From Halichondria panicea (lineage: Eukaryota; Porifera; Demospongiae; Suberitida; Halichondriidae), in contig NC_087381.1 in assembly GCF_963675165.1 (NCBI RefSeq), positions 248,001-312,000 on the forward strand: a DNA stretch of 64,000 nt, written 5' to 3'. Under the pieces are notes generated by a model that had not been told where the DNA came from, searched no databases, and saw only the letters and a program-made list of their open reading frames with translations. Position numbers and translations under genes: made by a program. Below are positions 1 through 11,045 of the stretch, piece by piece (the stretch's first letter is position 1; the number at the start of each line of letters is the position of its first letter).

Positions 1-80
1 TGTACTACTACTGTCTATATGGCTGCACAAATTTCAGCTTTATTATCACATGACTATCACATGACCTATAATGCGTGCAG

Positions 81-330
81 GAAGCAATGAGACACAAGGA
101 TTGCCAACGGCTGTACATAACGGAAGTGCTACAGGAGTTTCCCTGTGATGCTTTCTTCCCACACATCGACACCTCCTTGTACAAGATTATTGATCACTCA
201 GAGTAAGTGAACCGCGTGTTTAATCCTTTAATTAGAATCACTTTAACCCCTCAGTGATGGACGAGTGCCGCAGGGAGAATTGGAGGAGAATGGAGTTAAA
301 TACAAGTTTGTTGTGTATCAGAGACAATAA
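81..330 (+). CDS. DHFR: Dihydrofolate reductase, C-terminal exons (5' part outside window)
   Basis: Two exons, 81-202 and 255-330, separated by a 52-bp intron (GTAAGT donor, CAG acceptor), encode the last ~65 residues of DHFR. The peptide has the family pattern EAM-x-H, LYITEVLQEF, CDAFFPHID, YK and then G-V-KYKFVVYQRQ-stop, matching the end of animal DHFR (TRI..F..D.FFPEID..KYK and the final KYKF.VY strand). The enzyme reduces dihydrofolate to tetrahydrofolate with NADPH in the cytosol and is needed for thymidylate and purine synthesis. The N-terminal NADPH and folate sites lie outside the window. The stop codon is embedded in an AATAAA hexamer (326-331), so this may be the polyadenylation signal or chance. 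Reading phase closes across the intron. The 3' end and its flank recur inverted near 2.4 kb. Confidence 0.9.
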
Positions 331-2227
331 ATAACTTTTAGCGGACGTTACTTACTGTCATTAACGAACATTGTCATTAGTATACAAACTGTACCTAGTA
401 TTTTATTTTGTCCATGATTTGTTCTCAATGTGCATTATTTTGTATAATTTTAATTGTTCCTAACTCTAGAAGTAGGACTGCATTTCCCCTTCAACAAAGA
501 GGGGCGGGGCTGACTGCAGCCTCCCACTCATCAACCCTCATGCTTTAATTAATGATCGATGCTACAAGTCATAATTTCATCAGTACACACAATAATAAAA
601 ATAATAAATACACACAATAATAGTTCATAGTTTATAGTTCATAGTTTATAGTTCATTAACTTCCATTCCTGCGGAGGAGAAACAACAACAGTGAATGATA
701 CACTCTACACAATCACATGACCATACGGCCAATCACATGATCACTCACATTTATTTAGCCTTCCCTCCTCTTCTTTGCCCTCTCCTCCCTCTCGTCTCTC
801 TCCCTGTGCCGGTGCTCTCTTTCCCTGGCCCTCTTTCTAATATTTATTTCTCTGAAAACAACAAGGCCAAGTGTGTTTACATGTGACAACAGTGTATCAG
901 TGGTGTCTATCACAATACTTCAGTGATGACAAATAAATGATTAATTATACTGCATGCAAAGCCACAGTACAGTACATGACCCACCTCTGTTCCGGTGTCT
1001 CCTCCACCCCACCACTGCTTTCCCCCCGCCGACTTCTACTATCCTATATACAAGCAAACGAGACAAGACATTCATTTTTGTCAAGTCATCTTTCATGAAT
1101 TGTATAATACCACTGAATAATACAGGCAACACACGACTTAGGTATATGCTACCCAAAAGCGGGCGAGCCTCAGAAAAAGTGATTTGTTTTTTTGTGGTCA
1201 TACAATTATGGTAAGGACAAATTGCTTCAAGTCATACACGCACAACTGGGACAGTACCTCTCTCTCCGCCCTTCTCCCTTCTCCCTTCATCCTCCCTCTT
1301 CTTCACCTCTCTCTCTCTCTTCACCACCTCCCTCTCCCTTCTCTCCACTTCCTCCTCTCTCTTCTTCACATCTCTCTATTAGAAAAGATAAATGCTTCAA
1401 GTTCATGCACCAGGCACAAGACATGCAATGGTACACATGTATAGCTATACACATAACCTATATCCTGACATCAGTGCCTCGTGCTTTTACCTTCTTTAAA
1501 TACTTACCATTACTTCCCTCTCCCTGTCAAATTTTAGTTCTCTTTCTATGTATCCCCGCTCCCTCTGCTTCTCTCTCTCCTCTCTCTCTCTGAGAATAAC
1601 AACTATAGTCAGTGTACATGTGACAGGGCATATCTTAATATTCCATGTGCCTGCTCCTTGTTACACACATTGCGTATATACCTTAAATGTTTCTCCATGA
1701 GTTCTAATTTGGCTCCAAGAGCTACTGTCTTCTCCTATACACATGTACAACAATAAAACATTCATTATGACATCTATCAACCACTGCATATTGGCTGAAG
1801 ACACTCTGTAGCTAGTGAGACTATGGTGATAGCTATATATAGTTGGTACCTTCTCCTCCAGGAGGAGCTGTGAGGGTGTGGGGCTGGGTCCTGCAGTTGT
1901 CACGTCTACATATAGTGGCGGGAAGTGTGCGTATTATAGTGGAGAGAAAATAACAAGGGAATGTAATCACACTCTGCTATCAGTACAAAAATCAAAAATT
2001 TAACAAACGTTGTAACATTCCTAGACAAAGCCACTACTAAAATAACACATAGCCATGGATGCATCCATTCAATAGCCATACAATAAATGCATGGCCTAAC
2101 CCTAAACTGGTGGTACACACTTTTATCACGCTAAAAATAAGAGTTCACTGGAGATACAAGTTAGCTGTTGAGCAGCTAGGGCAGACATAATAGTAGATAG
2201 TTGGACTGATCTAGCCAAATTATCATT
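331..2227. repeat. Intergenic repeat-rich region, left arm of an inverted repeat with ~2.2-2.46 kb
   Basis: No intact gene is visible. The DHFR tail and its flank, about 290-530, match the reverse complement of about 2,240-2,463, including the GGGGCGGGGCTG block (about 502 on plus; reverse complement near 2,270). A short AT-rich repeat of the type AGTTCATAGTTTAT occurs at 620-660. Clusters of CT-rich sequence at 1,255-1,375 give long but low-complexity open frames on both strands, which I do not believe are coding. The stretch from 1,508 to 1,740 holds a minus-strand pair of charged exons, listed separately. Confidence 0.6.
1508..1740 (-). pseudogene. Inverted copy of a two-exon charged coiled-coil unit
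   Basis: On the minus strand, an exon ending with the peptide KLELMEKHLR (about 1,681-1,740) is followed after a short intron by an exon (1,508-1,589) reading EREEREKQRERGYIERELKF and on to REREVM, then a GTAAG donor. The same two-exon unit occurs on plus at 12,656-12,891 and 13,344-13,558. This inverted copy has no internal stop, unlike the 13.5 kb copy. The peptide is extremely rich in Glu, Arg and Lys and is predicted to form a helix or coiled coil. I do not recognise the parent gene. No other exons of a complete gene can be joined to it, so it is called a gene fragment. Confidence 0.45.
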
Positions 2228-2427
2228 AGATTGAGGGTCACATAATTATAGTGGGAGGCTGAGACAGCCCCGCCCCTCTTTGTTGGGAAGGTCGTACAAT
2301 TAACCACGCCCACTTAGCTTCTTGTTACCAATTGAGGGAAAAATTCTAATTATGACAACACAAAATAATGCATGGACAAAGTAAAATACTGGGTAACAGT
2401 TTCTAGAAATGTCTGCTAAAAGTTATT

Positions 2428-2463
2428 CCTTGTCTCTGATACACGACAAACTTGTATTTAACC
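2428..2463 (-). pseudogene. Inverted fragment of the DHFR last exon
   Basis: The minus strand repeats the end of the DHFR coding sequence (VKYKFVVYQRQ) nearly exactly, but the stop codon is replaced, so the frame runs on. Homology continues into the 3' flank down to about 2,240, including the GC-rich CAACAAAGAGGGG block. It is therefore a duplicated piece of the DHFR 3' end, not a functional exon. It marks an inverted duplication whose arms enclose roughly 560-2,230. Confidence 0.7.
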
Positions 2464-2928
2464 TTTCGTAGAGTTCATTCCTGCAGTGGAGAAACAACAA
2501 CAGTGACTCATACGCACACAGTCACATGACCACTTCGATTATTCTTGCCTCCTTGTCTGTGTTAGCCTATACTTGGTAATTGTTTTAACTTTACGACAAT
2601 GGAGCACAATCAAAGTACAACACAAACGCATAATTATTTTACGAGCTAGGAGATATAGTTGGTACCTTCTCCTCCAAAAGGAGCTGTGAGAGGGATTTCG
2701 AGGGTGGTGGGAGGGCTGTCGAGGATCCCCTGGGGGATATTCTCCACTTCTTTGGCTGTTGAGGATTCTGCGGGAGAGATTCTCTGCAGCGAGAGAACAC
2801 AAGAGAATGGATTAGTTGCACATGAAAATATTAATTGTAACGTTACAATGATTATGGCCGTATGTATAGTCATGTCATGTGGAACAACGGACATGTGCTA
2901 CAGTAGCACTGAATATGAAAGCAGCACC

Positions 2929-3021
2929 GCGGGTGCTGATGCCTCGGTGTCTACCTCAGGAGGTCTGCCTGGTATCATAGCGGGTGCTGATGCCTCGGTG
3001 TCTACCTCAGGAGGTCTGCCC
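2929..3021 (+). repeat. 51-bp in-frame direct repeat
   Basis: A 51-bp unit beginning GCGGGTGCTGATGCC is present at 2,929-2,979 and again, almost complete, from 2,980. The period is a multiple of three and the open frame across it repeats the peptide AGADASVSTSGGLP. The opening words of the unit also occur at 55,228-55,260 inside an inserted element, which suggests a mobile-repeat origin and not a protein-coding one. The 3' flank (ATCAAAGAGGCTCTCTGAAG, 3,031-3,050) recurs at 6,064. Confidence 0.6.
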
Positions 3022-3419
3022 GCGGGTGTTATCAAAGAGGCTCTCTGAAGCTAGAGGAAGGATAGAGGTGAGGCATTGGTATTAATACTAGATAGATCTA
3101 TATAGAACTAGGAGAACTGAGAATTATAGCCTAGGTCTAAGAGATTCTTGCAACTAGATCTATGTGTGCTCTGGATAGCGCCAATAGAAGATAGCTGCTA
3201 TAATTATGTATGTAATGGAAGTTATAAAATAATGTTGTTTAGGCCTCCAATGTAACTGAAGACATTGAAACTTGCAAGCATCTCTAGACCTTTATTTCAC
3301 TTATTGCCTCAAGCTTGACTCCTAACCATCAACAATATAACTATAGCCTGTTTGATATGTACTGCCTTTTCCCGCTGATGAGGCTGTACCCGTGATCTGC
3401 CTCAGCTGTAGACATTCAC

Positions 3420-4100
3420 GAGAATCGACTATATATAGCTATCACCATAGTCTCACTAGCTACAGAGTTGGTTGTGCTATATGAGTTTGTATGACTGAAA
3501 CAAGTCTGAACGGGGATATAGGTGAATCAATAAGCTAAAACATTATTCAAAAATATTTCCCCAAAAGTTGGTAATCGTACTGGGCATGCTCAGTACACAC
3601 CCTCACAGCTCCTCCTGGAGGAGAGGGTACCAACTATATATATATATATAGCTATTGAAACGACTGCTCAGAGGAGAATCTCCCCTAGGGGGACACGACA
3701 TATTTCAAGCCACCCTCCACAAGCATCCTCACAGCTCCTCCTGGAGGAGAAGGTACCAACTATATATAGCTATTTCCATAGTCTCACTAGCTACAGAGTG
3801 TCTTTACCCAATATGCATTGGTTGAGAGATGTCATAATGAATGCTCTATTGTTGTCTACGTGTATAGTGTGATACATCCCTCTTGTTATTGTGTTCTCTC
3901 CACTATAATACGCACACTTCCCGCCACTATATGTAGACCCTATCACCGTGACAATAAGAACTCCAGGACCCAGCCCCACACTCTCACAGCTCCTCCTGGA
4001 GGAGAAGGTACCATCTATATATAGCTATTTCCATAGTCTCACTAGCTACAAAGTGCCTTTAACCAATATGCATTGGTTGTGCTATATGCTGAGTAGGCAC
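3420..4100 (+). repeat. Clustered ~100-120 bp repeats with a palindromic core
   Basis: Several copies of a unit with the palindromic core GCTCCTCCTGGAGGAG, followed by AAGGTACCAACTATATATAG, CCATAGTCTCACTAGC and a tail ending CATTGGTTG, are seen near 3,610, 3,735 and 3,990. Related inverted copies lie at about 1,805-1,875 and 2,650-2,690. The cores are self-complementary and would form small hairpins. A second shared segment (ATTATTCAAAAATATTTCCC and following) occurs at 3,541 and 4,144. No coding potential was recognised. Confidence 0.65.
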
Positions 4101-4199
4101 TGAAACAAGTCTGAACGGATATAGGTGAATGAATAAGCTAAAACATTATTCAAAAATATTTCCCCAAAAGTTGGTAATCGTACTGGGCATGCTCACTGC

Positions 4200-4610
4200 T
4201 TGTCTTTACAACCTCCCCGATGAGTTCAGTATATGTGATTAGCCGTATGGTCATGTGAGTGTGTAATTCACTGTTGTTGTTTATCCTCCGCAGGAATTGA
4301 AGTCTATGAACTATTATCATTTTGTTCTGTGCAATTTACCCCTCCTCATAATGACTTACGAGAATTAATTATAACTTGTAGCATCGATCACGTGTAAAGT
4401 GGGAGGCTGCAGCACCACCCCTTTGTATAGAAAGAGGGCCAGAGAGAGGAAAGAGAGACACCGAGAGAGAGACGAGCGAGTGAAGCTATGAAGTATGAAT
4501 TTTGTATTATGACTAGCATGAGGGTTGGTAATGCAGTCAGCCCCGCCCCTCTTTGTTGAAGGGGAAATGCAGTCGTACATTAACCACACCTTCTAGAGAA
4601 AAGTCGAGCC
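4200..4610 (+). repeat. Inverted copy of the ~0.46-0.72 kb repeat
   Basis: Sequence from the CCGTATGGTCATGTGA block (about 4,240), through ACTGTTGTTGTTTATCCTCC and TAGCATCGATCA, to the GCCCCGCCCCTCTTTGTTG block (4,541-4,559) is the reverse complement, with interruptions, of 480-725. A purine-rich insertion at 4,430-4,480 interrupts the alignment. The same GC-rich block appears a third time at 2,265-2,285. This is a dispersed, probably transposon-derived, family of unknown class. Confidence 0.55.
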
Positions 4611-4906
4611 ATGAACAATTATACGAATATTGTAATTATGATAAGGGAGAAAAGGAGCAGCAGATGCTAAAGTCGAGCTTCGAGAAACATCTGAGGTATA
4701 CACACGAGAGCTGAGATTGTGGAGGCAACCATCAACTGTGGGGTAAGTTAAAAAAAACAACAACATAAAACAGGAACAGGTTTTAATTGTAAAGCATGTA
4801 CGTGTCCATCAAGATGTTGAAAATATTGTCATTTTGCTTCCATCTTGTGCTCGTGAACTTGAAGCATTTATCTACTGTACCTGCTCCACCACTACTATGC
4901 TACCAG

Positions 4907-4981
4907 ATGGAGGCTATTGAGCTTAGAAATGAGCTCAGGAGCCTTGGCCTGCCCACATCAAGCCAGAAGAGAACTATATGA
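4907..4981 (+). pseudogene. SAP-domain-like exon fragment
   Basis: The open frame starting at 4,907 reads MEAIELRNELRSLGLPTSSQ then KRTI-stop. The pattern hELRxELRxLGLPTSGxKxxL is that of the ~35-residue SAP motif, a helix-turn-helix that binds DNA in chromatin proteins and in some mobile-element proteins. The frame stops before the last turn, and the preceding CCAG could be a 3' splice site. Related but degraded copies lie near 5,026 (frameshifted), 6,686, 9,534-9,608 and 12,103-12,162. I infer a duplicated gene or transposon family carrying a SAP exon. None of the copies can be assembled into a full gene. Confidence 0.5.
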
Positions 4982-5516
4982 TAGTATGTTCTACCACTCT
5001 TTGCCATGCCTCAGCTACATGAAGAAATGAAGGCTGCTGAGTGCCCTTTCACCTGCCTTTATCAGGCCATAAGACATTACATAGATCAGAGCCAGGCTCT
5101 AGGTATACGAATAAACTTGAAATATATTAAATACCCATGGAACCAGCGACGTTCCTATTATCACAGAGCGGTGAACAATTTTTTAGAAGAATTAGGTCAA
5201 ATTTTTAGTGATTAAACTTGGCTGTCGTATGGTCATGTGACTGTGTATCAATTGAGTAAAGCATGAAGCATAGTTATGTGGGTCAAGTAATTGTGCAAAC
5301 ATAATAATTATTTCTGCAGTGTGAAACTGTCAAAAGTCAACAGCCTATAGAAATTCAAAACTGTCATAATAATCCCTTCCTACTAAGCAGCAGCAGTCCG
5401 ACCTTTTCCTCAAATATACGTCTTTAGTATATACACTTCCAGAAGAAAAGAATTCTTATTTAATATTGGACAGAAGAGTGACAGTGCACAAGTGACGTAT
5501 GCTTTGCTGTTTCCAG

Positions 5517-5836
5517 GGCCATCGACATAGCGAGAAGGAGGGCAGAGAGACATATGCTCGTGAGAAAAAAGAACTTAAACAAAGGAGACGGGGAGGTAAA
5601 AACAATAAAAAGAAATGTGAGCGGTACGTGTATAGTCACTATACTACTTCCAAAGTAGGAAATAATAAACTGTTAAGGTCTCGTCAACTGCAGTGCCGAG
5701 TACGAGGTTGAAGCTATACTAAATGAACGAAAGAATGGAGTGGAATATCTGGTGCTGTGGAAAAATTATGAGGACCCCCACGTGGGTAAAAAGTGTAGAC
5801 TGCAATTGCCAAGAAGTCCTGCATTCTTTTAAATCC
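5517..5836 (+). pseudogene. Basic exon plus chromodomain-like exon with a frameshift
   Basis: After a TTTCCAG acceptor at about 5,516, an exon-like stretch encodes a basic helix (AIDIARRRAERHML) homologous to the other charged units of this region. An acceptor CAG at 5,691-5,693 opens a second exon reading AEYEVEAILNERKNGVEYLV then LWKNYEDP. This is the signature start of a chromodomain, a methyl-lysine-binding fold. A run of five C at 5,775-5,779 shifts the frame by one. In the next frame the expected TW and then DCNCQEVLHSF follow, ending at a GTAAGT donor (5,837). With one C less the domain would read through, so this copy is a pseudogene or contains a sequencing error. Confidence 0.6.
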
Positions 5837-7162
5837 GTAAGTTCTGTGTTGTTCTAGAGTGTGTAAGCGTGCTATAACTACTACAATAGATATGCATCTT
5901 ATAGTATGCACTGACTGAGCCGTTTATTTGTGCATCATGTGACCATGTACATGAGTCAACTAGTACAAACCACTGCCTGTTCTACCGCCACTGCCTGATC
6001 CAATTAATCTCAAGCTACTTTGTTTTAGTTGCTATTCGATCAAAAGGGCACAAGAGGGTCCTATCAAAGAGGCTCTCTGAAGCCAGAGGAAGGATAGGTA
6101 TATTATACTATAATTATGATAGAAAAATAAAAAAATTGTTGTACTTATTATCATTTTTAGATCAGTGCTAGAGTGAGTCTCCCTAGACTTATGGCTTCTA
6201 ACCGCTTCTCTCATTATGGAGCTGAGACGAAGGGTGTTCTTCAAAAGACAAACGTAGTTGAGTGACAGTTCTCACCACGTGTCTACAATGTTGGCCGTAA
6301 TACCTAAAACGCATTAATAAAAAGAACTTCCATAAAGAAAGTAGTTCTGTTGACTAAAAGAAAAAAAATAATCAATGTCAAGAGTATATACTGACGACAA
6401 CATTACTTCTGCTTTAATAGAAGTTGAGTAGGGGTGACGTTTATGCTAAAGGCATCTCTTGGTGACGTTTACACCAAGCAGGTATCGTAGCGAGTGGTCG
6501 ATTCGTTGTACCACTCAGCAGAGTCTGCATGATGTTGCTCACAGAGCTGAGACATGAACTGATGATAAGACTTATGGAGCCGTTTAGAATATCATCTGAA
6601 GTTATTAACTATATGTTCTCGACACGCCGTTAGATAATACTGCCTGCTCTACCACTCTTCCTGTCACGCCTCAGTTACATGAAGAAATGAAGCTCGAGGA
6701 ACTATTAAGACAGTACCAACCAGTTGCACATGTAATTGGAGATCAAGAGGCGTCAGAGGAGAGGTAGTTTATGGAGTGAGCCAATGAACTCTTAACTATG
6801 CGTATAATTATATTTATTGTGTGTTTCCAGACCATAAATATCCAAAAGAGGAGAAAATAGGAAAAAAGAAATGCAAGTGGTCATTTATTTTGTTGACTTA
6901 TACTAGACACATCCCACAAAGGAAGGAATTAAACAGCTTATCACTGTCTCCATAGTTGAAAGCTGCGGAGGAGAAAATTCAACAATTGGAGGGACTGTTA
7001 AGGTATGCAGGTGTTGTGTTGTGTAATGATGGGCTAACATGAACAAGTCACATATATACGAGTTGTTGTTCCTAGGCAGCACCAACACGTTGGAGGGGGG
7101 TCGAAGACGCCGGAGGAGAGGTAGGTTGTGTCATGTGCAGCGAGTCCATGCTGTGATTATCG

Positions 7163-7789
7163 ATGCATGCATATATGCAAGCAAGGCATGCAATATTTTT
7201 ACGTAAACTGTGTTGTATGTGTTCTAGGGCCCTAAATATCCATCAAAGGAGGGTGGCCAGGGCCGAGAGACACGGGGAGAGGGACATGTTGGAAGAGAAG
7301 CATAAACAGAAAATGCGAAGGGGGGAAAAATGTGAGTGGTCATGTGACTATGTACATGACTCACTGTTGTTTCCCTACGCAGGAATGAACTCACAGAACA
7401 AATACACACTATATAACAAGTCGGAAAAAGTGACAAAGCAATCAAGACTGCGTCCAGCCCTAAGAACAAAAAGCCAAAAGCCAAGAGCCAAGAAACAGGG
7501 CAAAGACCAAGGCGCTCACAGCCAAAAGCCAAGAACCAAGAAACAGAGCAAAGACCAAGACGCTCACAAGGATGGACAGGACAGCAGTAACAACTCTTAT
7601 CAGTCAGACTACGCAAGTGAGGAGCTTGATATGGACACGTTGGAAGATGACATCATCAGTGGGTGCAATTGCGGTGCTAACGAAAAACCTCACAAACGAT
7701 CATGTCCCATAAACCCCAGAAACTATCCCATGTTGCAAGAAACAGAGCAAAGACCAAGACGCTCACAAGGATGGACAGGACAGCAGTAA
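7163..7789 (+). CDS. Hypothetical 208-residue protein: basic region plus Cys/His knuckle-like motif
   Basis: This is the longest open frame in the first 19 kb. Residues ~20-55 hold the charged unit (ALNIHQRRVARAERHGERDM). Residues ~90-140 are Lys/Gln-rich with a repeated KKQ-K-Q-AH pattern. Residues ~165-190 carry CNCGA-x3-PHKRSCPINPRN, a C-x-C-x(6)-H-x(3)-CP pattern resembling zinc-knuckle motifs next to DNA-binding domains in mobile-element proteins. A CTAG splice-acceptor-like site at 7,226 and a GTGAGTGG at 7,331 suggest that part of the frame could be intronic, so the open frame may be a fusion of exon and intron by chance. The tail lies in a 199-bp tandem duplication that shifts the frame. 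The function is unknown. It is probably a member of the decayed family in this region. Confidence 0.35.
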   Translation: MHAYMQARHAIFLRKLCCMCSRALNIHQRRVARAERHGERDMLEEKHKQKMRRGEKCEWSCDYVHDSLLFPYAGMNSQNKYTLYNKSEKVTKQSRLRPALRTKSQKPRAKKQGKDQGAHSQKPRTKKQSKDQDAHKDGQDSSNNSYQSDYASEELDMDTLEDDIISGCNCGANEKPHKRSCPINPRNYPMLQETEQRPRRSQGWTGQQ

Positions 7790-7934
7790 CAACTCTTATC
7801 AGTCAGACTACGTAAGTGAGGAGCTTGATATGGACACGTTGGAAGATGACATCATCAGTGGGTGCAATTGCGGTGCTAACGGAAAACCTCACAAACGATC
7901 ATGTCCCATAAACCCCAGAAACTATCCCATGTTG
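7537..7934 (+). repeat. 199-bp tandem duplication of the Cys/His-motif exon
   Basis: Positions 7,537-7,735 and 7,736-7,934 are near-identical direct repeats, each carrying the coding block for SYQSDY, EELDMDTLEDDI and the CxCG/HxxxCP motif. The period of 199 is one base more than a multiple of three, so the second copy is out of frame with the first. Its own frame resumes at 7,830 and runs to 8,081. This is a recent local duplication, given the few mismatches. Confidence 0.8.
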
Positions 7935-8430
7935 CCATCCATTAAAGTAATATTTGATGATGAGGTACATGTAAGTATAGTAAGATCACCGTACTCCAAG
8001 TTAACCCAGAAAGTACAAACCAGCAGCATGTGTTGGAGGGTCGACGTCAGAGGAGAGGTAGTTTATGCAGTGAGCCAATGAACTCTAACTACACGTACAA
8101 TTATATTTATTGTGTGTTTCCAGGCCATAAATATCCAAAAGAGGAGAATGGCCAGATGGCCAGACAGGCACAGGGATGAATTGGAGGAAAAGAAGAAAAA
8201 AGAAATGTGAGTAGTCATTTGTTGACTTATACTTATACATATGATTATAGTACACATACTGAAACAGAAAGACAGTAGACATTCATAACGACTTCCATAC
8301 GCGTATACTAGTGCTGATTGCTGTATGATTAATATGTGAGCACACGTATGTACAAATAACAAGACTCCAGAGAGAGAGAGAGATCAGAGGCTGCTCAAAA
8401 CCCTGCAAGCCCTCCATGACATGTTCCAAA

Positions 8431-9010
8431 TGACGAACAAGAGGCTCAGGACACATGGGCCTTTGGAGAGAAGGTTCCCTGGGGGCACCTCCCCCGAGGT
8501 CAAGGATCTCTCCCCAGTATGTTATGAACCCTCATAGTGACGTCAACCTCTGTTATAACAACAGTGAATGGCTGAATGGTCTGTATTTATTATTGTCCTA
8601 GAATTACGGAATGACGAAAATTATAATCATATTTTTAATAAGTTGTTTATCATTACACTGTCAAGTCACTATAATTATAATGAGTTGTTGTTCCCAGGTC
8701 AAGAGAGTATATACCAGCGTGCATTGGAGGGTCGATATTAAGGTTGGAGACACCAGAAGAGAGGGTTGTGCAGAGCTCCAGACATTGAGCCTACAGCAGC
8801 CTGTGGTAACAGTACGGTATTAATTTACTAATTTTGGAATCACTGCAGACTTTCAGCGAGCAAGAAACTGTGTTGTCTTCCAGGGCCGCCAACACATTGA
8901 AACGAGGAGGGTGGCCAGAGAGAAGAGGCACAGGGAGAGGGACGAGCTAGAACGTAAAAAAAAGGCGAAGAGGGAAAAAATAAATGTGAGTGGTCATGTG
9001 ACCATGTACA
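8431..9010 (+). pseudogene. First copy of a ~0.6 kb duplicated exon block
   Basis: The segment starting GAGGCTCAGGACACATGGGC is repeated at 10,432-11,045 with only scattered differences. It includes an exon-like stretch after TTCCCAG (8,698) reading VKRVYTSVHWRVDIKVGDTR, and a second after TTCCAG (8,884) encoding the basic unit (R-VAREKRHRERDELERK). A GTGAGTGGTCATGTGA segment follows, also seen at 7,331 and 11,022. The recurrence of plausible acceptor and donor sequences around both blocks suggests duplicated exons of one ancestral gene. No start codon or full reading frame can be assembled. Confidence 0.5.
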
Positions 9011-9533
9011 CGACTTGATTCCCTACAGTCGGAATAAACGAAACTGATAATGTATAGAAGTACGAATTTTAGTTCAGAAATGTTAATTTTCACAAAACTA
9101 CACAGCTCATTAAGTATGACGTGTCAAAAGGTAACTGAGCCTGAGGAAGAGATTCAGCTATAATCTACAATACAGTGGACAGATCTCACAATAGTACAAC
9201 ACTATCAACGCCTCACAATACCTCGACAGGTAGTTGCGGCACATATATATATATATACAAATAACGAAGACTCCAGTAAATAACTTCCGTGGTCGTTGGG
9301 AAGAACATGATTATAATTAAAGGTAATAATGAAAAAATAAAATTAAAGTGATACAACATCCGCTGGGCAAAGATATGGTTTCCAGTGACTAGTGTTACTA
9401 AGAACGGTAAACAAGCAGGAATGCTGCACTATCTCTCTTTACTAATAGAGGAATGTGAAGAAGAGAGAGGAGGAAGTGAAGAGAAGCAGCTACAATAATT
9501 ATAACTGCTCTACTGCCGACTCTACATGAAGAA

Positions 9534-9608
9534 ATGAAAGCTGCTGAGCTCAGAGATGAGCTCATCGGCCTTGACCTGTCTTTATCAGGCCACAAGATGA
9601 TATGTAGA
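9534..9608 (+). pseudogene. Degenerate SAP-like fragment
   Basis: The frame from 9,534 reads MKAAELRDELIGLDLSLSGH then KMICR. The SAP pattern (AELRDEL..L.L...G.K) is recognisable, but the conserved Gly-Leu-Pro/Ser-Thr turn is replaced. The flanking nucleotides (CATGAAGAAATGAA) are shared with 5,020 and 6,680, which shows common descent of these copies. Confidence 0.4.
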
Positions 9609-10431
9609 TCAGAGCCAGGCTCTAGGTATAAGAATAAACTTATTTTGCTTTAATCGTTTAGACATATTCATTAAGACTCGCAAAAGTGCATCCAGAACTG
9701 AAGTGGTTGCCAACGTTTTGCCCTAAGAGACGAATTAAGTAAATAGCAATGGAACCAGCAACGTTTTACATTGTGATTCGTAAACAAAAGCTGCTGAAAA
9801 AAATCGAAGCTTGAGCAGAAACTACTTTTAAGGTATGCAGGTGTGTAGTGTAACGATGATAAACAAGTTACAACAAGGCATATAGTACCGATTTCCCCCT
9901 TCCTTGAGAAATTCATGCTAACGTGTCCTATCTAGAACACGTGATTACCGTTGGCAAGTCAGTAGAGCAGGGTTCAATCAAGGACTTCAGGCTCAAACAG
10001 GTATAATGTTGGGTAATTTCGTTGGGTAATTACACTAAAAGAAATCTGTTGTACGGGCAATTGTAAACCCAGGAAAGAAGAACGTGAATTTTTCTTCACC
10101 AACTTGCTCCATTTCGGCTAAAAAAATTAATACAGTGGGGGAAGAAAACAAGGGAATATCATAGTTCCTTGATAATTAGGGGGGGAACGCGCCCCCTCCT
10201 GGGATAGAAGAGTGATATTGTCCATAGACTGGTCTGCACATTATTGCGGAGCGAATGGATTTTGTTTTATGTTTGATGTGCTTATTTACTTAGATACCGA
10301 TGCCCTCCAAAAAAAATGGGTATTAGTCGAAAGTGAGTTCTTAGTTGATCATGTTAGATGTCTTAATTATGCTCAATATACAGCAGGTGTCCTTTTTGTA
10401 ATAAACTGTATCAAGTCTCAAACAAGAGGCT

Positions 10432-11045
10432 AAGAACACATGGGCCTTTGGAGAGAAGGTTCCCTGGGGGCACCTCCCCCGAGGTCAAGGATCTCTCCCC
10501 AGTATGTTATGAACCCTCATAGTGACGTCAACCTCTGTTATAACAACAGTGAATGGCTGAATGGTCTGTATTTATTATTGTCCTAGAATTACGGAATGAC
10601 GAAAATTATGATCATATTTTTAATTTTAATAAGTTGTTTATCATTACACTGTCAAGTCACTATAATTATAATGAGTTGTTGTTCCCAGGTCAAGAGAGTA
10701 CCAACCAGCGTGCATTGGAGGGTCGACATTAAGGTTGGAGACACCAGAAGAGAGGGTTGTGCAGAGCTCCAGACATTGAGCCTATAGCAGCCTGTGGTAA
10801 TGGCACGGCATTAATTTATTACTTATGAATTTTGGAATCACTGCAGACTTGCAGCGAGCGCATGTTGTGATTATCACTCGGTGCATGCGCGTGCGAGCAA
10901 GAAACTGTGTTGTCTTCCAGGGCCGCCAACATTGTAAGGAGGAGGGTAGCGAGAGAAAAAAGGCATAGGGAGAGGGACAAACTAGAAAGGAAAAAAAGGC
11001 GCGAAGAGGGAAAAAATAAATGTGAGTGGTCATGTGACCATGTAC
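10432..11045 (+). pseudogene. Second copy of the ~0.6 kb duplicated exon block
   Basis: This is a direct repeat of 8,425-9,010, about 2 kb downstream. The exon-like stretch at 10,690 again reads VPTSVHWRVDIKVGDTRREG, and the basic exon at 10,919-11,022 reads AANIVRRRVAREKRHRERDK then LERKKRREEGK. In this copy the basic exon is the cleanest of all and has the TTCCAG acceptor. A further basic exon follows at about 11,153-11,240 (RRMARMQRHRERDQLEEK). The protein family is not recognised. Confidence 0.5.

Noticed and set aside
1192-1593. 133-residue plus-strand open frame rich in Ser, Leu and Pro
   Set aside because: It comes from CT-rich low-complexity DNA and from the reverse complement of a charged exon unit. 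There are no motifs or splice support.
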